The translations under genes were made by a program, and so were the position numbers. Shown here piece by piece: positions 1-10,789 of a DNA stretch of 64,000 nt (position 1 is the stretch's first letter; every line of letters starts with the position of its first letter). The notes below the pieces were generated by a model. The model worked only from the letters and a program-made list of their open reading frames with translations, was not told the DNA's origin and made no database searches. The stretch lies in NCBI GenBank assembly GCA_963920575.1, contig OY986965.1, positions 9,562,290 to 9,626,289 of the forward strand. The letters are read 5' to 3'. Source of the DNA: Narthecium ossifragum (Eukaryota > Streptophyta > Magnoliopsida > Dioscoreales > Nartheciaceae).

Positions 1-540
1 AGAGACGTGGATTGCAAAAGAGCCCAGTGGATAGATCCAACTCACCTTGTTTGGATCGATCCAAAGCCATAGTGGATCGATCCCAGACCAGTTGACAGAG
101 GACTGGTTTGGCTGACGCACAGTTGGATCGATCCAAGCCTTCTCTGGATCGATAAAAAAACAGCATGCGGGTTTTTTGGACGGTTATGATTAATTCCGAT
201 CCTAATTAACTTGGGCCATATAAATAGGGGTTATGTGATCTTTTAGGTCATCTTCTTGTTGCTTGAAACCCTAGAGAGAGAGGTCATGTTCTCCTTTAGA
301 AGAATCCTTGTAATCCACCTTCAATCATAGTGAGATCCTCCTCCGCTCCGTGCTTTTTCCTCTTAAGTGATTTGCTGAGAGGTTTTTCACGTAAATCTTT
401 GTGTTTGCGTTCGCTTTGCTTTCTCTATCTTCTCTTTCCTGTCGTACTGACGTTTTAAGATTTGGGTAACATCTATACACCCAAGATCCTTACACTTCTC
501 TTGTTTGTATCGAGACCACAAAAGAGCGCCCGTGAAATGG
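1..540 (+). mobile_element. LTR fragment at the window edge
   Basis: This looks like the inner part of a long terminal repeat whose left end is outside the window. A cluster of TTGGATCGATCC-type palindromes at about 50-155 is followed by a TATA box (TATAAATAG, 219-227), a leader starting with a GAAACCCTAGAGAGAGAG run, and T-rich sequence resembling R/U5. No primer-binding site, coding frame or target duplication was found, so the family is unknown. It could also be a promoter region of a lost gene, but the palindrome cluster upstream of TATA matches the LTRs elsewhere in this window. Confidence 0.4.
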
Positions 541-820
541 TACTTTCACACAAAAACTCAAGAACCCAATAAAAAACAAGAGGTTTCAGAAGCAAGAAAC
601 AAAAAGCTCACAATTTCATGGCAGCTGAGAGTTGGAGATATTGTTGCCATGTAATCAATGCGCCACCATGACAGTCTCAATACTAGAGGCAATTAAGTCG
701 CATGACAGAAGGGTGTAGCACATCCTTCTAATTCCCATGGAGATGGGGTCAGTGACCTCAATGGTGTTGAAGATAAACCCCACCATGCTGGCCGGTCTCC
801 CCGACCCCATTATGTACGTA
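541..820. other. Unassigned stretch
   Basis: No gene, splice-consistent exon or repeat family is recognised here. The short open frame at 737-952 runs straight into the CACTA-like terminus and the LTR start, and is taken as chance. Confidence 0.4.
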
Positions 821-918
821 CACTACAACAAAAATGCCTGCGCCAGCGGCCATAACCACTGGTATAGACACCAAACAGCTGCTGCTATAGGCTATATCAA
901 TGGCCACAAACCGTTGGC
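821..918 (+). mobile_element. CACTA-like (En/Spm) 5' terminus
   Basis: The sequence starts with CACTACAACAAAAATGCC, which is the plant CACTA terminal motif. It continues into short subterminal repeats such as ACTGGTATAG and CTGCTATAGG. The family D LTR starts at 919. Beyond that element, at 4693-5160, more copies of the same subterminal repeats appear (CCGCTGGTAAC, CCGCTGTTATAGG, ACTGGTATAGCGG). The simplest reading is one CACTA element split by the LTR insertion. A matching 3' end (terminating in GTAGTG) was not found and no TNP1/TNP2-like protein is visible, so this is a non-autonomous or truncated copy. Confidence 0.55.
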
Positions 919-2231
919 TGTTACGAGCGGTCTACTCGTGATCCTCTCGTAATGGGTCTCTACTGCTCCAATCGATCAGAATCGGTCTGATCGGACTTGA
1001 TTTGAGTCCAATGAGCTGATTTGGCTAGCTAGATCGGATCTGGCTTGAGCTGGATCGGATCTGGTTGAGCCTGATTGGATGGGACTTGACTGGATCAAGT
1101 CTAAAGTGATCTGGATCAAGCTGACCAAGTTGGATTGGGTTGGATCCGGATTGACTGGCTTGGCTGAACCGGTTAAGTGGGCTGAGCCAATTTGGCCAAA
1201 GCTGGCTGGAAAGATCTGACGGCTGAGGAGTCGCCGGAGTGGATCGCCGGCGTAGGGGCGGCGGCGACGGTCAGGATAGTGGCAGGGAAGGTCACGGGAC
1301 GGTGGAGAAACGATCAAACGTCTCGGATCTGGGAGAAGGGTGGCGGATCGGCCGGATCTGGGGGAGACGACGGAAGGGGTTTGGGTTCACCAGCGTCGGG
1401 GACGACGGGGATGGCTCTAGGGACGTCGGGAAGGGTCGTGGATGGTCGGAAGGAAGTTAGGGACGATTGGAGAGGGCTTTAGATGGGTCTGGAGGTGAGA
1501 TCGGGATTGAGGGCAGCGGAGCTCGGAGGTTGGACGGCTGTGGATATCACCGGAGACGGTGAAGGACAACGGGAAGGGTATGACCGGAGTCGTGGGAGGT
1601 AGGGGAAGACGATGGCAGTCTTGGATGGCAGCGGGGACGGCCGGAGAGGGAACGGCGGTGAAGCTTGGCTAGGGTTTCGGGATAGAGAGGAGGAAGAAGA
1701 TGAACAGTAGGGGTGACGGGCGCTGACGTGGCGGTGGGGTCGTTGACGTGGCGGAGAGAGAAAGTGGCGGGGAGAAGGAAATTGAAGGTGAAGACGGTGC
1801 CGGCTGCGGAGAAGATGACCGACGATGAAGAAGGTGGATCTATGGTAGATATCTGGTGGAAACTATATTATCTCTACTCCTATGATATTCTACTCCTATG
1901 ATAATTTATCAACTACTCATAATTCATTCATCATCATGCATTCCCTAATACAAACTAATGAGGTCCTTTTATAGAGACCTTGACATAGTCCTAATCCAAC
2001 AAGAAAACCCCCTTGCTTAATTAGCAAGTAATAAGGTTTCAAACTCAACTCAACTTCCTAACTCAAATATCAACTAGGACTCAATTAAATATAAAAGACT
2101 AATGATAAATACTAATTAAATACTCTAGTTTGAACTAAGGAAGACCAAGTCAAACTAGGAAAGAGGCTGAACCAGTTTGGTTCCTCTTCTGGGTTCGGGT
2201 CCAGTTGGTCGAGTCGGATCGACTCGTATCA
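919..2231 (-). repeat. 3' LTR of element D1
   Basis: This 1313-bp LTR begins TGTTACGAGCGG and ends ACTCGTATCA as read on the plus strand, so it has TG..CA ends. It matches the truncated LTR at 4111-4662 and the solo LTR at 21447-22731. The GC-rich middle produces several overlapping open frames that are not genes. Confidence 0.8.
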
Positions 2232-2245
2232 TCCCCCCTTCCTTC
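2232..2245 (-). other. Polypurine tract of D1
   Basis: Directly inside the 3' LTR lies TCCCCCCTTCCTTC on the plus strand, which is a purine-only run on the minus strand. This is the expected position of the plus-strand primer of an LTR retrotransposon and fixes the direction of the element. Confidence 0.7.
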
Positions 2246-2987
2246 AAAATTGGCCTTGTCCTCAAGGCCTGAGTCAAGTCAGGTAGGATGGCTCCATGTG
2301 GCTGGACCGAATCAACTTGCTTCTGTTGCTCTGGACTCGGTGGCGAGAAACCAGGTCGATCCCATGATGGATCCAGAGGTAGTAGTGGCAGTGATGGATG
2401 AGCATCTGGGGGTTGATCTGACGGCTCAGGTAACTCCAGGAATATGATCTTCAATGGCTCTCCTGGATCATCCTCATCATGTCCCATCAGTAGAGTTGCC
2501 CATGACCATAGGATGGGATCTGATCTCCATGGTCTCATCAGCTGTGCAGGGACTTGGCTTGAATCTGGGTCAAGCTGGCTTTTGTCTAATCTGAAGTGAA
2601 GATGGCTGGACCATGCTTCTGCTGGACTAGTCTGGGATAGAAGTTGGTTGAGCCAAGTTGAATCTTCAGCTGTGCTGAGTCGTACTCTGGTCCAAACCTG
2701 TCTGACTTGGTTGGGTCTACCGGTGTCAATCTGGACTTGGGTCAGTTGAGCCAAACCGGTGTTACCATCATAGTCAGATCTGATCAGATTGAAGGAGACA
2801 TCTGAATAAGGAGGGTAGCTCCTTTGATGGCTCATATCAACCTTTGAATGCTTGATCAACGGCTGAGGATGCATCTGGATCACTTGGAGTTGATCTGGAT
2901 GGTCCTGGTTGCTGGGGACACTTGGATCAGGTTCAGATCGAAGATCGGAACCACTGGATCGAAGATCAGGGTGATCAAATGGCTGGA

Positions 2988-4046
2988 TCAAGTTGCAGTC
3001 TTGATCGGACGGCTGAGAAGCTGCCGGAGCTGGATCAACGGCGAAACGAGTTCGTCGGAGAGCGGCAACGGCACAGGAAGCTTCGCAGGGACCTGGCGAT
3101 TCCATCCGTACGGTTTGATCACTGGATGGGGCTTCGAACACGCCGGATCTGAAGGTGGCGGCGCGGTGGAGTTCGTCGCCGGTGTTCTAGGCCGCGACGA
3201 TGCTTGAGCTCGTCGGGAACAGGTACGGGAAGGTCTTGGGACCTTTCTCGTGAGGTTTGATCTTGGGATCAACCTCAGGAAGGGGCGGAGTGGAGGACGC
3301 CGGAACAGGGGCTTTTGTCGGAGTTGGGTTCCGCCGATCCGAGCTTCGAACGTGGTCGTGGTCGGCCATGGTGGTTTCGGGGAAGGACGCCGATGCTTCC
3401 CCGGTGTGTAGGTGGAGAGGACGGCGTCGGAGAGTGGCGATGGGGTGGCGGCTCGGGGCCGAGCCGACGGAGCCGTGGATGAGGCGGGACGAAGGGTGGA
3501 TGGCTCGAAGGTGAGCCGGGCTGAAGGTAAGGGGTTAACCGATGGCGAGCCGCGGCTTGAGCCAGGAACGGGCCGAATCCAAGGAGGAGAGAGAAAACCA
3601 CGAAAAATTCCAGAAAAATATGGAAAAATAGGGAAAATTCTTGAAAAATCAGGAGAATGTGGTAGATAGTATTCACCCTGGTCTGGCAGAGGTTGCAACA
3701 ACAGGTACTTTGGTTCGATCTGAGAATCGGACGGTTGTTGCTCCTCGACTAGTTCATGGATCTCTTCTCCCTTACTGATTGCTGGTGTCTCAGTCGGACT
3801 CGAAATTACAACCGGAGTCATAATCTGAGTTGGCTCAGGGTTAGGTTCCGCAATCTTTGTAGTTGGGGTAGGAGTCTGGGTCGAAGTTTGAGTTAGCCTC
3901 GACCCACGATTGGAGATCTGCTCCAACTCTCTAATGGTGCGCTCCATGTTTCTACTTTGTCGTTCCATCAAAGTTGAACAGAGCTTCAACTGGGCCTGTA
4001 GAATCATGAATTGCTCCTCCAAACTTACCTGGGGTACTCCATACAT
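2988..4046 (-). CDS. Gag-like open frame of element D1
   Basis: The frame begins at an ATG 53 bases inside the primer-binding site. Residues 1-50 look helical and charged (LEEQFMILQAQLKLC, then MERTIRELEQI), which suggests a coiled coil. This is followed by a Thr/Pro-rich stretch of the kind seen at the start of plant gag proteins. The second half is Pro/Ser/Arg-rich, lies over GC-rich DNA and may be chance. No CCHC knuckle or pol motif is visible. The CAGGTAAGT just after the start codon could be a splice donor. Assignment as gag rests on position, not on a recognised domain. Confidence 0.35.
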   Translation of the reverse strand: MYGVPQVSLEEQFMILQAQLKLCSTLMERQSRNMERTIRELEQISNRGSRLTQTSTQTPTPTTKIAEPNPEPTQIMTPVVISSPTETPAISKGEEIHELVEEQQPSDSQIEPKYLLLQPLPDQGEYYLPHSPDFSRIFPIFPYFSGIFRGFLSPPWIRPVPGSSRGSPSVNPLPSARLTFEPSTLRPASSTAPSARPRAATPSPLSDAVLSTYTPGKHRRPSPKPPWPTTTTFEARIGGTQLRQKPLFRRPPLRPFLRLIPRSNLTRKVPRPSRTCSRRAQASSRPRTPATNSTAPPPSDPACSKPHPVIKPYGWNRQVPAKLPVPLPLSDELVSPLIQLRQLLSRPIKTAT

Positions 4047-4098
4047 GGTGGCGAAGTTTCCAGTAGAGTCTGAACCGCACAGTCGGTGGAACGAAGCT

Positions 4099-4110
4099 CT
4101 GATACCAAGT
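4099..4110 (-). other. Primer-binding site of D1 (initiator tRNA-Met type)
   Basis: On the minus strand the bases next to the LTR read AACTTGGTATCAGAGC. TGGTATCAGAGC is the standard plant primer-binding site complementary to the 3' end of initiator methionine tRNA. Confidence 0.8.
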
Positions 4111-4692
4111 TGTTACGAGCGGTCTACTCGTGATCCTCTCGTAATGGGTCTCTACTGCTCCAATCGATCAGAATCGGCCTGATCGGACTTGATTTGAGTC
4201 CAATGAGCTGATTTGGCTAGCTAGATCGGATCTGGCTTGAGCTGGATCGGATCTGGTTGAGCCTGATTGGATGGGACTTGACTGGATCAAGTCTAAAGTG
4301 ATCTGGATCAAGCTGACCAAGTTGGATTGGGTTGGATCCGGATTGACTGGCTTGGCTGAACCGGTTAAGTGGGCTGAGCCAATTTGGCCAAAGCTGGCTG
4401 GAAAGATCTGACGGCTGAGGAGTCGCCGGAGTGGATCGCCGGCGTAGGGGCGGCGGCGACGGTCAGGATAGTGGCAGGGAAGGTCGCGGGACGGTGGAGA
4501 AACGATCAAACGTCTCGGATCTGGGAGAAGGGTGGCGGATCGGCCGGATCTGGGGGAGACGACGGAAGGGGTTTGGGTTCACCAGCGTCGGGGACGACGG
4601 GGATGGCTCTAGGGACGTCGGGAAGGGTCGTGGATGGTCGGAAGGAAGTTAGGGACGATTGTTCACCAGCGTCGGGGACGACGGGGATGGCG
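4111..4692 (-). repeat. Truncated 5' LTR of D1 with a scrambled end
   Basis: The region 4111-4662 is nearly identical to 919-1470. At GGGACGATTG the match stops. About 30 bases copied from inside the LTR (a second TTCACCAGCGTCGGGGACG, original at about 4578) follow before CACTA-like sequence resumes near 4693. The outer 750 bp of the LTR are missing. Confidence 0.7.
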
Positions 4693-5160
4693 TAGGCTTT
4701 ACCTGCGGTTTTGACGACCGCTGGTAACAAAAATCGACCATTGTTATAGCATTGATTATACCAGTGGCTCTGTTAACCGCTGTTATAGGTAGAACAAAAC
4801 CGCAGGTGAAATGCCTTCACACATGATCGAATATGACTAAGAAAACACTGGTATAGCGGTAAATTAGTCATTGGCATTGGGTGTCTAGGCCAAGAATTTT
4901 GAAACTGCTGCTATAGGGTTAAAAAATCCATGGGTGTATGGTCTTTAAGCATGGCCAAATATGGCCAACAAAATGCTGGGAAAGTAGTAAAGTGTCCGTT
5001 GGCATTGGTGGTCTAGGCTAGCAATGCTGAAACCGTTGCTATAGGGCGTGTAAACTCATGGGTATATGGTCATGAAGAATGATCAAATATGAGAAAAAAA
5101 TGCTGGTAAAATAGCAAAAATATGTTGGCTTTGGTTGCATATGCCAATGTATTTGTGATC
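4693..5160 (+). mobile_element. CACTA-like subterminal repeat region, continued
   Basis: Repeated short units (CCGCTGGTAAC, CCAGTGGC, CCGCTGTTATAGG, CTGCTATAGGG, GTTGCTATAGGG) are interspersed with unique bases, as in the subterminal region beginning at 821. No coding frame is seen. The far boundary is uncertain. Confidence 0.45.
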
Positions 5161-5985
5161 AATGCTTATTTTGTGGGCTCTAGCCGCTTATTTTGTACGC
5201 TTTCAAACCAATAACATTATCTCAGCCATCTACAAATTTCCAAATATACATATTTCCAAAAAATTAACAAGTACTTACAATCATGATTATATGAAATGTA
5301 AGATTGCCAAGTATAAAATATCCAAAAAGATACAAATAAGCATTCAATTTACAACAATATAAATCCATATATAGCGTCTAACAATACCTACTACTAAACT
5401 ATTTAGCCGGAAAGGTTCAAGTATCCAAAAATGTTCCCTTGAAAGAAGGTTTAATCATATCAATCTTCAGTAAGTGCTCAAATACCTGGGGCACCTTCAT
5501 GAGCAATACAAAATAGGCATCACCACAAAATAGCTATATAATTGCAATAAAGTTCAATCTTTAAAATTTACGATGTATATACCCGTACTAGGTGGAGGCA
5601 GGATCATGACTTGATGTTGAGGGGGCGTAAGTTTAGCTATGTACTTGCTAAATCATGTAACTATGCAATGTATAATACAAACAATTAATGTTGACAATAT
5701 AGAATTAAGGAAACAAAACATGATACATTAAGAAGGAATAAACGGAACAAGCATTTCTATCGACAAGCAACTTTTCTATAGTCAATAGAATAGCATATGA
5801 TTCATCCTTCCTTGCACATTTAAAAATACCAAAGATCCGATGCAATAGAATAGCTATCTATGCTAGGATGCCTTACTAAGCTTCATATAAAGTAGTTAAA
5901 AAACTAGATTTATGAAAATACATGATTGCAACATTACTGAAATGAGACTTTTGCATACTTCCATTCTTTTCACACATGCCTCAAA
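5161..5985. other. AT-rich stretch without recognised gene
   Basis: The sequence is AT-rich with only short open frames, no splice-consistent exons and no repeat that I can match within the window. It could be CACTA interior or host intergenic DNA. Confidence 0.4.
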
Positions 5986-5990
5986 CCATG

Positions 5991-7250
5991 TGTTAACGAT
6001 AAAATCACACCAAGTCATGGAGACAATTAAAATACATGCTACTTGATGGCAATTTCGTAGTATTTACGAAATTGCCACGAAATCCTCCTCATCATTGATT
6101 GTGATGTGGCTATAGTATGTTGGCCATAACTTTCATATATGATCTCAGAATTGGTTGATTTTTGGATCGTTGGAAAGCTCTTTCGGAGAGCTACAAGTTT
6201 GATGTTGATGAGTTTTTTGAATTTGGACGTTTGGTGCATCAAATCTGCAATAAAGACATGAAAGGACAAAACCGTAATTATCTGGGCGAAAATATGCCTG
6301 CCTTTCGCTGGTGTTCTTTCGTGGGCCTTCATCTTCGTGGGCCTTCTCATTTTCGCTGGCTTCACAATGGAAAAGCAACTATCACCGATTGCCTTATTTC
6401 GTGACGTAGCAAAGGTTTTTCGACCATAACTTTGTCATTTGGAGTCGGAATTGTACAATTCTTGGACCGTTGGAAAGAGCACTCGAAAAGCCACGATTGG
6501 ATGCCATTAGATAACGCCAACGAAAATTGGACGAAATCGTCCTTCGCGCGATACTGTCATGCAGCGAGAGTGTTTTACTCATAACTCTCTCGTCCGATGT
6601 CCAAATGACGTGATTTAGGTATCGTTGGAAAGATAATTCGAAGATCTATAACTTTCATGGAGAAAGGTTTAACAAATTCAGGCTTTATTATACAACGAAA
6701 ATGAAAGAAAGGCTACAGACACCATCAGATGGCAGTTTCGTAAATATAGCAAATTTGCCAAAAACTGATCATGGGAGCAGTTCAACTGCCAGATAACCAC
6801 CAATGTAACCGCTGCCAACCGCTGTTAACCGCTGGGGAATGGAAGAGTATAAAAGCCAAGGAGCCATAAACACTAGCTCTCTCGCAACCCAGAATCAAAA
6901 TCAAAGCAAGACTCTTGCATTTGTATTTTAGACTTAGGATTTTCGCAGGTCCGCCCTGCACGCAGGTCCATCCTGCACCCTTGTATCGCATGTCCGCCCT
7001 GCATATTTGGTAAGTTTTTCGTCGGAACCGTCAACGGTGCCGTCTTTGCAATTAATAATAATATATTTCCGACGGAGCCGATTTCGATGCCGTCAGCGTA
7101 AATCTTGTTTCTATTTATTTGCATTTTCGTCGGATTTATCTTCATAACCTTAGCACTCTCGCTCGTTTTCGAGGAGGTGGAGAACACACGTCCATGATTC
7201 ATCATTATTTTGTTGTTCGCCGAAAACAGATCAATTTCGTGCGCGAATAT
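5991..7250 (+). repeat. 5' LTR of element C
   Basis: It starts TGTTAACGAT and ends at GCGAATA (the 3' copy ends GCGAACA). A TATA box, TATAAAAG, lies at about 6850. Downstream is a short imperfect tandem unit, CAGGTCCGCCCTGCA, in the transcribed part. Short open frames in this LTR are not conserved as protein and are not called. Confidence 0.8.
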
Positions 7251-7324
7251 TTTTGACACGCCCGGTGGGACTCAGTGTGCTAGGAAGCGAATCTAATGCC
7301 ATTGCGATTAGAAAACATGGCCAA

Positions 7325-7951
7325 ATGAATAGTAACAAAAAATTCAGGTATTATTCATCACGAAGGCCAAAGATGTACAACAATAGTTGGACGAATGACT
7401 ATTTTGATGATTTTGAAGAAAATGGCTACGCAGCCGCCTCTTTCATGTCATCATTGCCAACATATAGCCATGATAGTGGTTGGATGAATAAATGGCCACA
7501 TGAATATTTTATGCCAACCCAAGAGAATGTTACGAATGGGTTAAAATATGGTAAGAAAATAACATCAAATTATTCTTATGCGGCTCATGTTTTGGCTTTA
7601 CAAGCAACAATTAAGCCATATTTTGATATATTGTTGCACGAAATAAGGAAAGAAATCCACTCACCAATCAATCCTATGCCAATGAATGGCGATAGTGTAA
7701 ATTGTTACTTTGATGAGATCAATTTTACTTCGTTGTCAAAAACCTCGTCATCAACGAAAGAAAATTGTCTAGAAAAGAAATTGGAAATAGATATGGTCAT
7801 GTATGATTCCATAGGCCAAAAATCTCCAACAGTCAAGTTAGAGAAGGATAAAAAAATTCAAGATAAGGAAGAGGTGGATGAGTGCATGGACGAAAATGAT
7901 GACTTAGAGATGGATGAGTGCATGGACGAAAAATTCTCAAAAGATGGTTAG
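7325..7951 (+). CDS. Hypothetical protein of element C
   Basis: This is the only sizeable frame inside element C. It gives 208 residues from the first ATG; the longer frame starting at 7253 would need a TTG start inside the primer-site region. The protein is Asn/Asp/Tyr/Ser-rich with no recognised domain. A segment around residues 100-130 (AAHVLALQATIKPYFDILL) looks helical. The C terminus is very acidic and contains a duplicated DECMDE unit, separated by ENDDLEM. A short second frame (7918-8166) overlaps the end and may be its continuation after a frameshift. Its position suggests a diverged gag remnant or an element-specific protein; the function is unknown. Confidence 0.4.
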   Translation: MNSNKKFRYYSSRRPKMYNNSWTNDYFDDFEENGYAAASFMSSLPTYSHDSGWMNKWPHEYFMPTQENVTNGLKYGKKITSNYSYAAHVLALQATIKPYFDILLHEIRKEIHSPINPMPMNGDSVNCYFDEINFTSLSKTSSSTKENCLEKKLEIDMVMYDSIGQKSPTVKLEKDKKIQDKEEVDECMDENDDLEMDECMDEKFSKDG

Positions 7952-8234
7952 AAGTGGATAGTACAAATAGACAAAAATGTCTAAGTAATGGTTTAGCAGC
8001 AAATGAATTAACGAAATGCAAGCATCCCAATAATGATGTGATTAAGTTGATAGTGGACGATTTGGTTGATAAAAAATGTCCAAATAATACGATTATGGAC
8101 GATTCAGCATCACATACACGTCCAAGAAGTTTAAGAAGACTTCAATTTGATAGAGGAAAAAACTAATGATAGAATTATACACGGTCTTCCAAAAATTGAT
8201 TGAAATAAAAATTTTCAGAAGGACGGGGGGCCAA

Positions 8235-9477
8235 TATTAGCCATAAAATCACACCAAGTCATGGAGACAATTAAAATACATGTTACTTGATGGCAATTTC
8301 GTAGTATTTACGAAATTGTCACGAAATCCTCCTCATTATCGATTGTGATGTGGTTATAGTATGTTGGCCATAACTTTCATATACGATCTCAGAATTGGTT
8401 GATTTTTGGATCATTGGAAAGCTCTTTCGGAGAGCTACAAGTTTGATGTTGATGAGTTTTTTGAATTTGGACGTTTGGTGCATCAAATCTGCAATAAAGA
8501 CATGGAAGGGCAAAACCATAATTATTTGAGCGAAAATATGCCTGGCTTTCGCTGGTGTTCTTTCGTGGGCCTTCTCATTTTCGCTGGCTTCACAATGGAA
8601 AAGCAACTGTCACCGGTTGCCTTATTTCGTGACGTAGCCAAGGTTTTTCGACCATAACTTTGTCATTTGGAGTCGGAATTGAACGATTCTTGGAACGTTG
8701 GAAAGAGCACTCGAAAAGCCACGATTGGATGCCATTAGATAACGCCAACGAAAATTGGACGAAATCGTCCTTCGCGCGATACTGTCATGCAGCGAGAGTA
8801 TTTTACTCATAACTCTCTCGTCCGATGTCCAAATGAGGTGATTTAGGTATTGTTGGAAAGATAATTCGAAGATCTATAACTTTTATGGAGAAAGGTTTAC
8901 CAAATTCAGGCTTTATCATACAACGAAAGTGAAAGAAAGGCTACAGACACCATCAGATGGCAGTTTCGTAAATATAGCGAATTTGCCAAAAACTGATCAT
9001 GGGAGCAGTTCAACCGCCAGATAACCACCAATGTAACCGCTGCCAACCGCTGTCAACCGCTGGGGAATGGAAGAGTATAAAAGCCAAGGAGCCATAAACA
9101 CTAGCTCTCTCGCAACCCAGAATCCAAATCAGAGCAAGACTCTTGCATTTGTATTTTAGACTTAGGATTTTCGCAGGTCCGCCCTGCACGCAGGTCCGTC
9201 CTGCACCCTTGTATCGCAGGTCCGCCCTGCATATTTTGTAAGTTTTTCGTCTGAACCGTCAGCGGTGCCGTCTTTGCAATTAATAATAATATATTTCCGA
9301 CGGAGCCGATTTCGGTGCCATTAGCGTAAATCTTGTTTCTATTTATTTGCATTTTCGCCGGATTTATCTTCGCAACCTTAGCACCCTCGCTCGTTTTCGA
9401 GGAGGTGGAGAACACACGTCCCTGATTCATCATTATTTTGTTGTTCGCCGAAAACAGGTCAATTTTGTGGGCGAACA
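8235..9477 (+). repeat. 3' LTR of element C
   Basis: It is collinear with 5991-7250. Its first ten bases are degenerate (TATTAGCCAT against TGTTAACGAT) and lie four bases after the G-rich purine tract. It ends GCGAACA, directly followed by the CCATG target duplication. Confidence 0.8.
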
Positions 9478-9482
9478 CCATG

Positions 9483-10014
9483 TAATGAGTAAACCACATT
9501 TTCCTACCAAGATTGGATTCAATAGTTACAGATGTTGTACACTTTGTATGTATTTCTTATTTGACACTCAAATAGCAACACTCAAAGACAATCAACCATG
9601 TGTACTTGAAGTCGATTCACATGTAAAAGCAGTAGCAGTAGTAGACTCCCAAACACATGGTTAAAGCTCCTTGAAGTCAAGTTGCAAACAGCAGCAGTTT
9701 TCATGTGTCTTCTTCATTGTGTAGTGTCATTATGTCAATTAGATATAGTTATGGCCTTAAAGATGGCAAAAATTCGAAGGTAGCGGCACATTTATGAGTA
9801 ATTTGCTTCAAACAAAGGATGCTCTTCCCCGCTCTTATCTATCAATTTTAACGAAGATAAACCAGCAATACTAACTGGTGTTATAGAGTGATAGATTAGA
9901 GAACTTACATGCCATAGGTGATATAATTAGCTGGAAATTCAAATTTCTCTTTAAGATTGAAACTATCAGTAGCAATGTAATGTGACAAAATACTAAAATC
10001 AACCAAGACTCCTA
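9483..10014. other. Unassigned stretch
   Basis: No gene or repeat is recognised. It is probably the original DNA into which element C inserted. Confidence 0.35.
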
Positions 10015-10225
10015 TAAGGGCCTATTTGGTTGAGTGAATCAGGGTGCATCGCACGAGCCACGCACCCTGATCCTACGATCCCCTGTTTGGTTGACCATGT
10101 ATCAGCTGATGCATGCACCGTATGATGCATTTTGAGGTTAAAATGATGCATCCTATGAAACGACCAAAATGGTAGTTTCACGCGATCCACCCATCAGCTG
10201 TGCATTTTCTATACACCCCGTGAAC

Positions 10226-10484
10226 ATATTAAAATATATTCAATAAAGTTATGTAAACATTAAAATTATGTGAACATTATTTTAATCTCAATAAAGTCAT
10301 TATATTATTTTAATCTCAATAATATATATATATAATGTTCACATAATGATGCAATAAAGTTAAATTTTAATATATATACATTAAAATTTTAATATATATT
10401 ATATGAATAATATGAATAATATATATAATATGTTAATATATATTAAAATTTAACTTTATCGCATCATTATGTGAACATTATATG

Positions 10485-10521
<37 letters not shown>

Positions 10522-10612
10522 AGATTAAAATAATATAATGAATTTATTGAGATTAAAAAAATGTTCACTAAATTTTAATGTTTACATAACTTTATTGAAT
10601 ATATTTTAATAT
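10226..10612. repeat. Long AT-rich inverted repeat inside the MITE
   Basis: The left arm begins ATATTAAAATATATTCAATA and its reverse complement closes the right arm at 10612. Arms of about 180 bases pair over most of their length, with extra TA dinucleotide runs near 10490-10515. Confidence 0.75.
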
Positions 10613-10789
10613 ATATAATATATATTATTCATATAATGTAATATATATAATTCATATAAAATTCATATAATGTTGTGAACATTATATATATATATAATAT
10701 AGGATCAGGGTGCATCGGCTGATCCAAAAGACAACAAAACACGTGCATTTATTGCCCGATACATATACCACCTGATGCATGCATCTTAC

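Larger units (their letters stand above)
919..4662 (-). mobile_element. LTR retrotransposon D1, non-autonomous, 5' LTR truncated
   Basis: Read on the minus strand, a truncated 5' LTR (4662-4111) is followed by a primer-binding site, a gag-like frame, a purine tract and a complete 3' LTR (2231-919). The first 550 bases of the two LTRs are nearly identical. The internal part is only about 1.9 kb and shows no protease, reverse transcriptase, RNase H or integrase motif, so the element would depend on a partner. The left flank ends in TTGGC. No matching target duplication is visible on the right because that LTR is broken. Confidence 0.75.
5986..9482 (+). mobile_element. Complete non-autonomous LTR retrotransposon C with CCATG target duplications
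   Basis: Two near-identical direct repeats (5991-7250 and 8235-9477) flank a 984-bp interior. The 5-bp sequence CCATG stands immediately outside both ends (5986-5990 and 9478-9482). The interior starts with GACACGCCCGGTGGGAC, a conserved primer-site region of some plant gypsy-type elements, and ends with a G-rich purine tract (about 8217-8230). There is no pol region. The LTRs differ mainly by a small duplication near 6320 and scattered substitutions, so the insertion is fairly recent. It resembles a large TRIM or a short LARD. Confidence 0.85.

Noticed and set aside
1192..3207. Several overlapping frames in element D1 on both strands
   Set aside because: Most start at TTG/CTG and lie in LTR sequence that recurs elsewhere. 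No protein similarity is recognisable.
821..9710. A full CACTA element ending near the GTAGTG at 9697
   Set aside because: The bases before it do not match the complement of the 5' terminus, and the target bases do not repeat.
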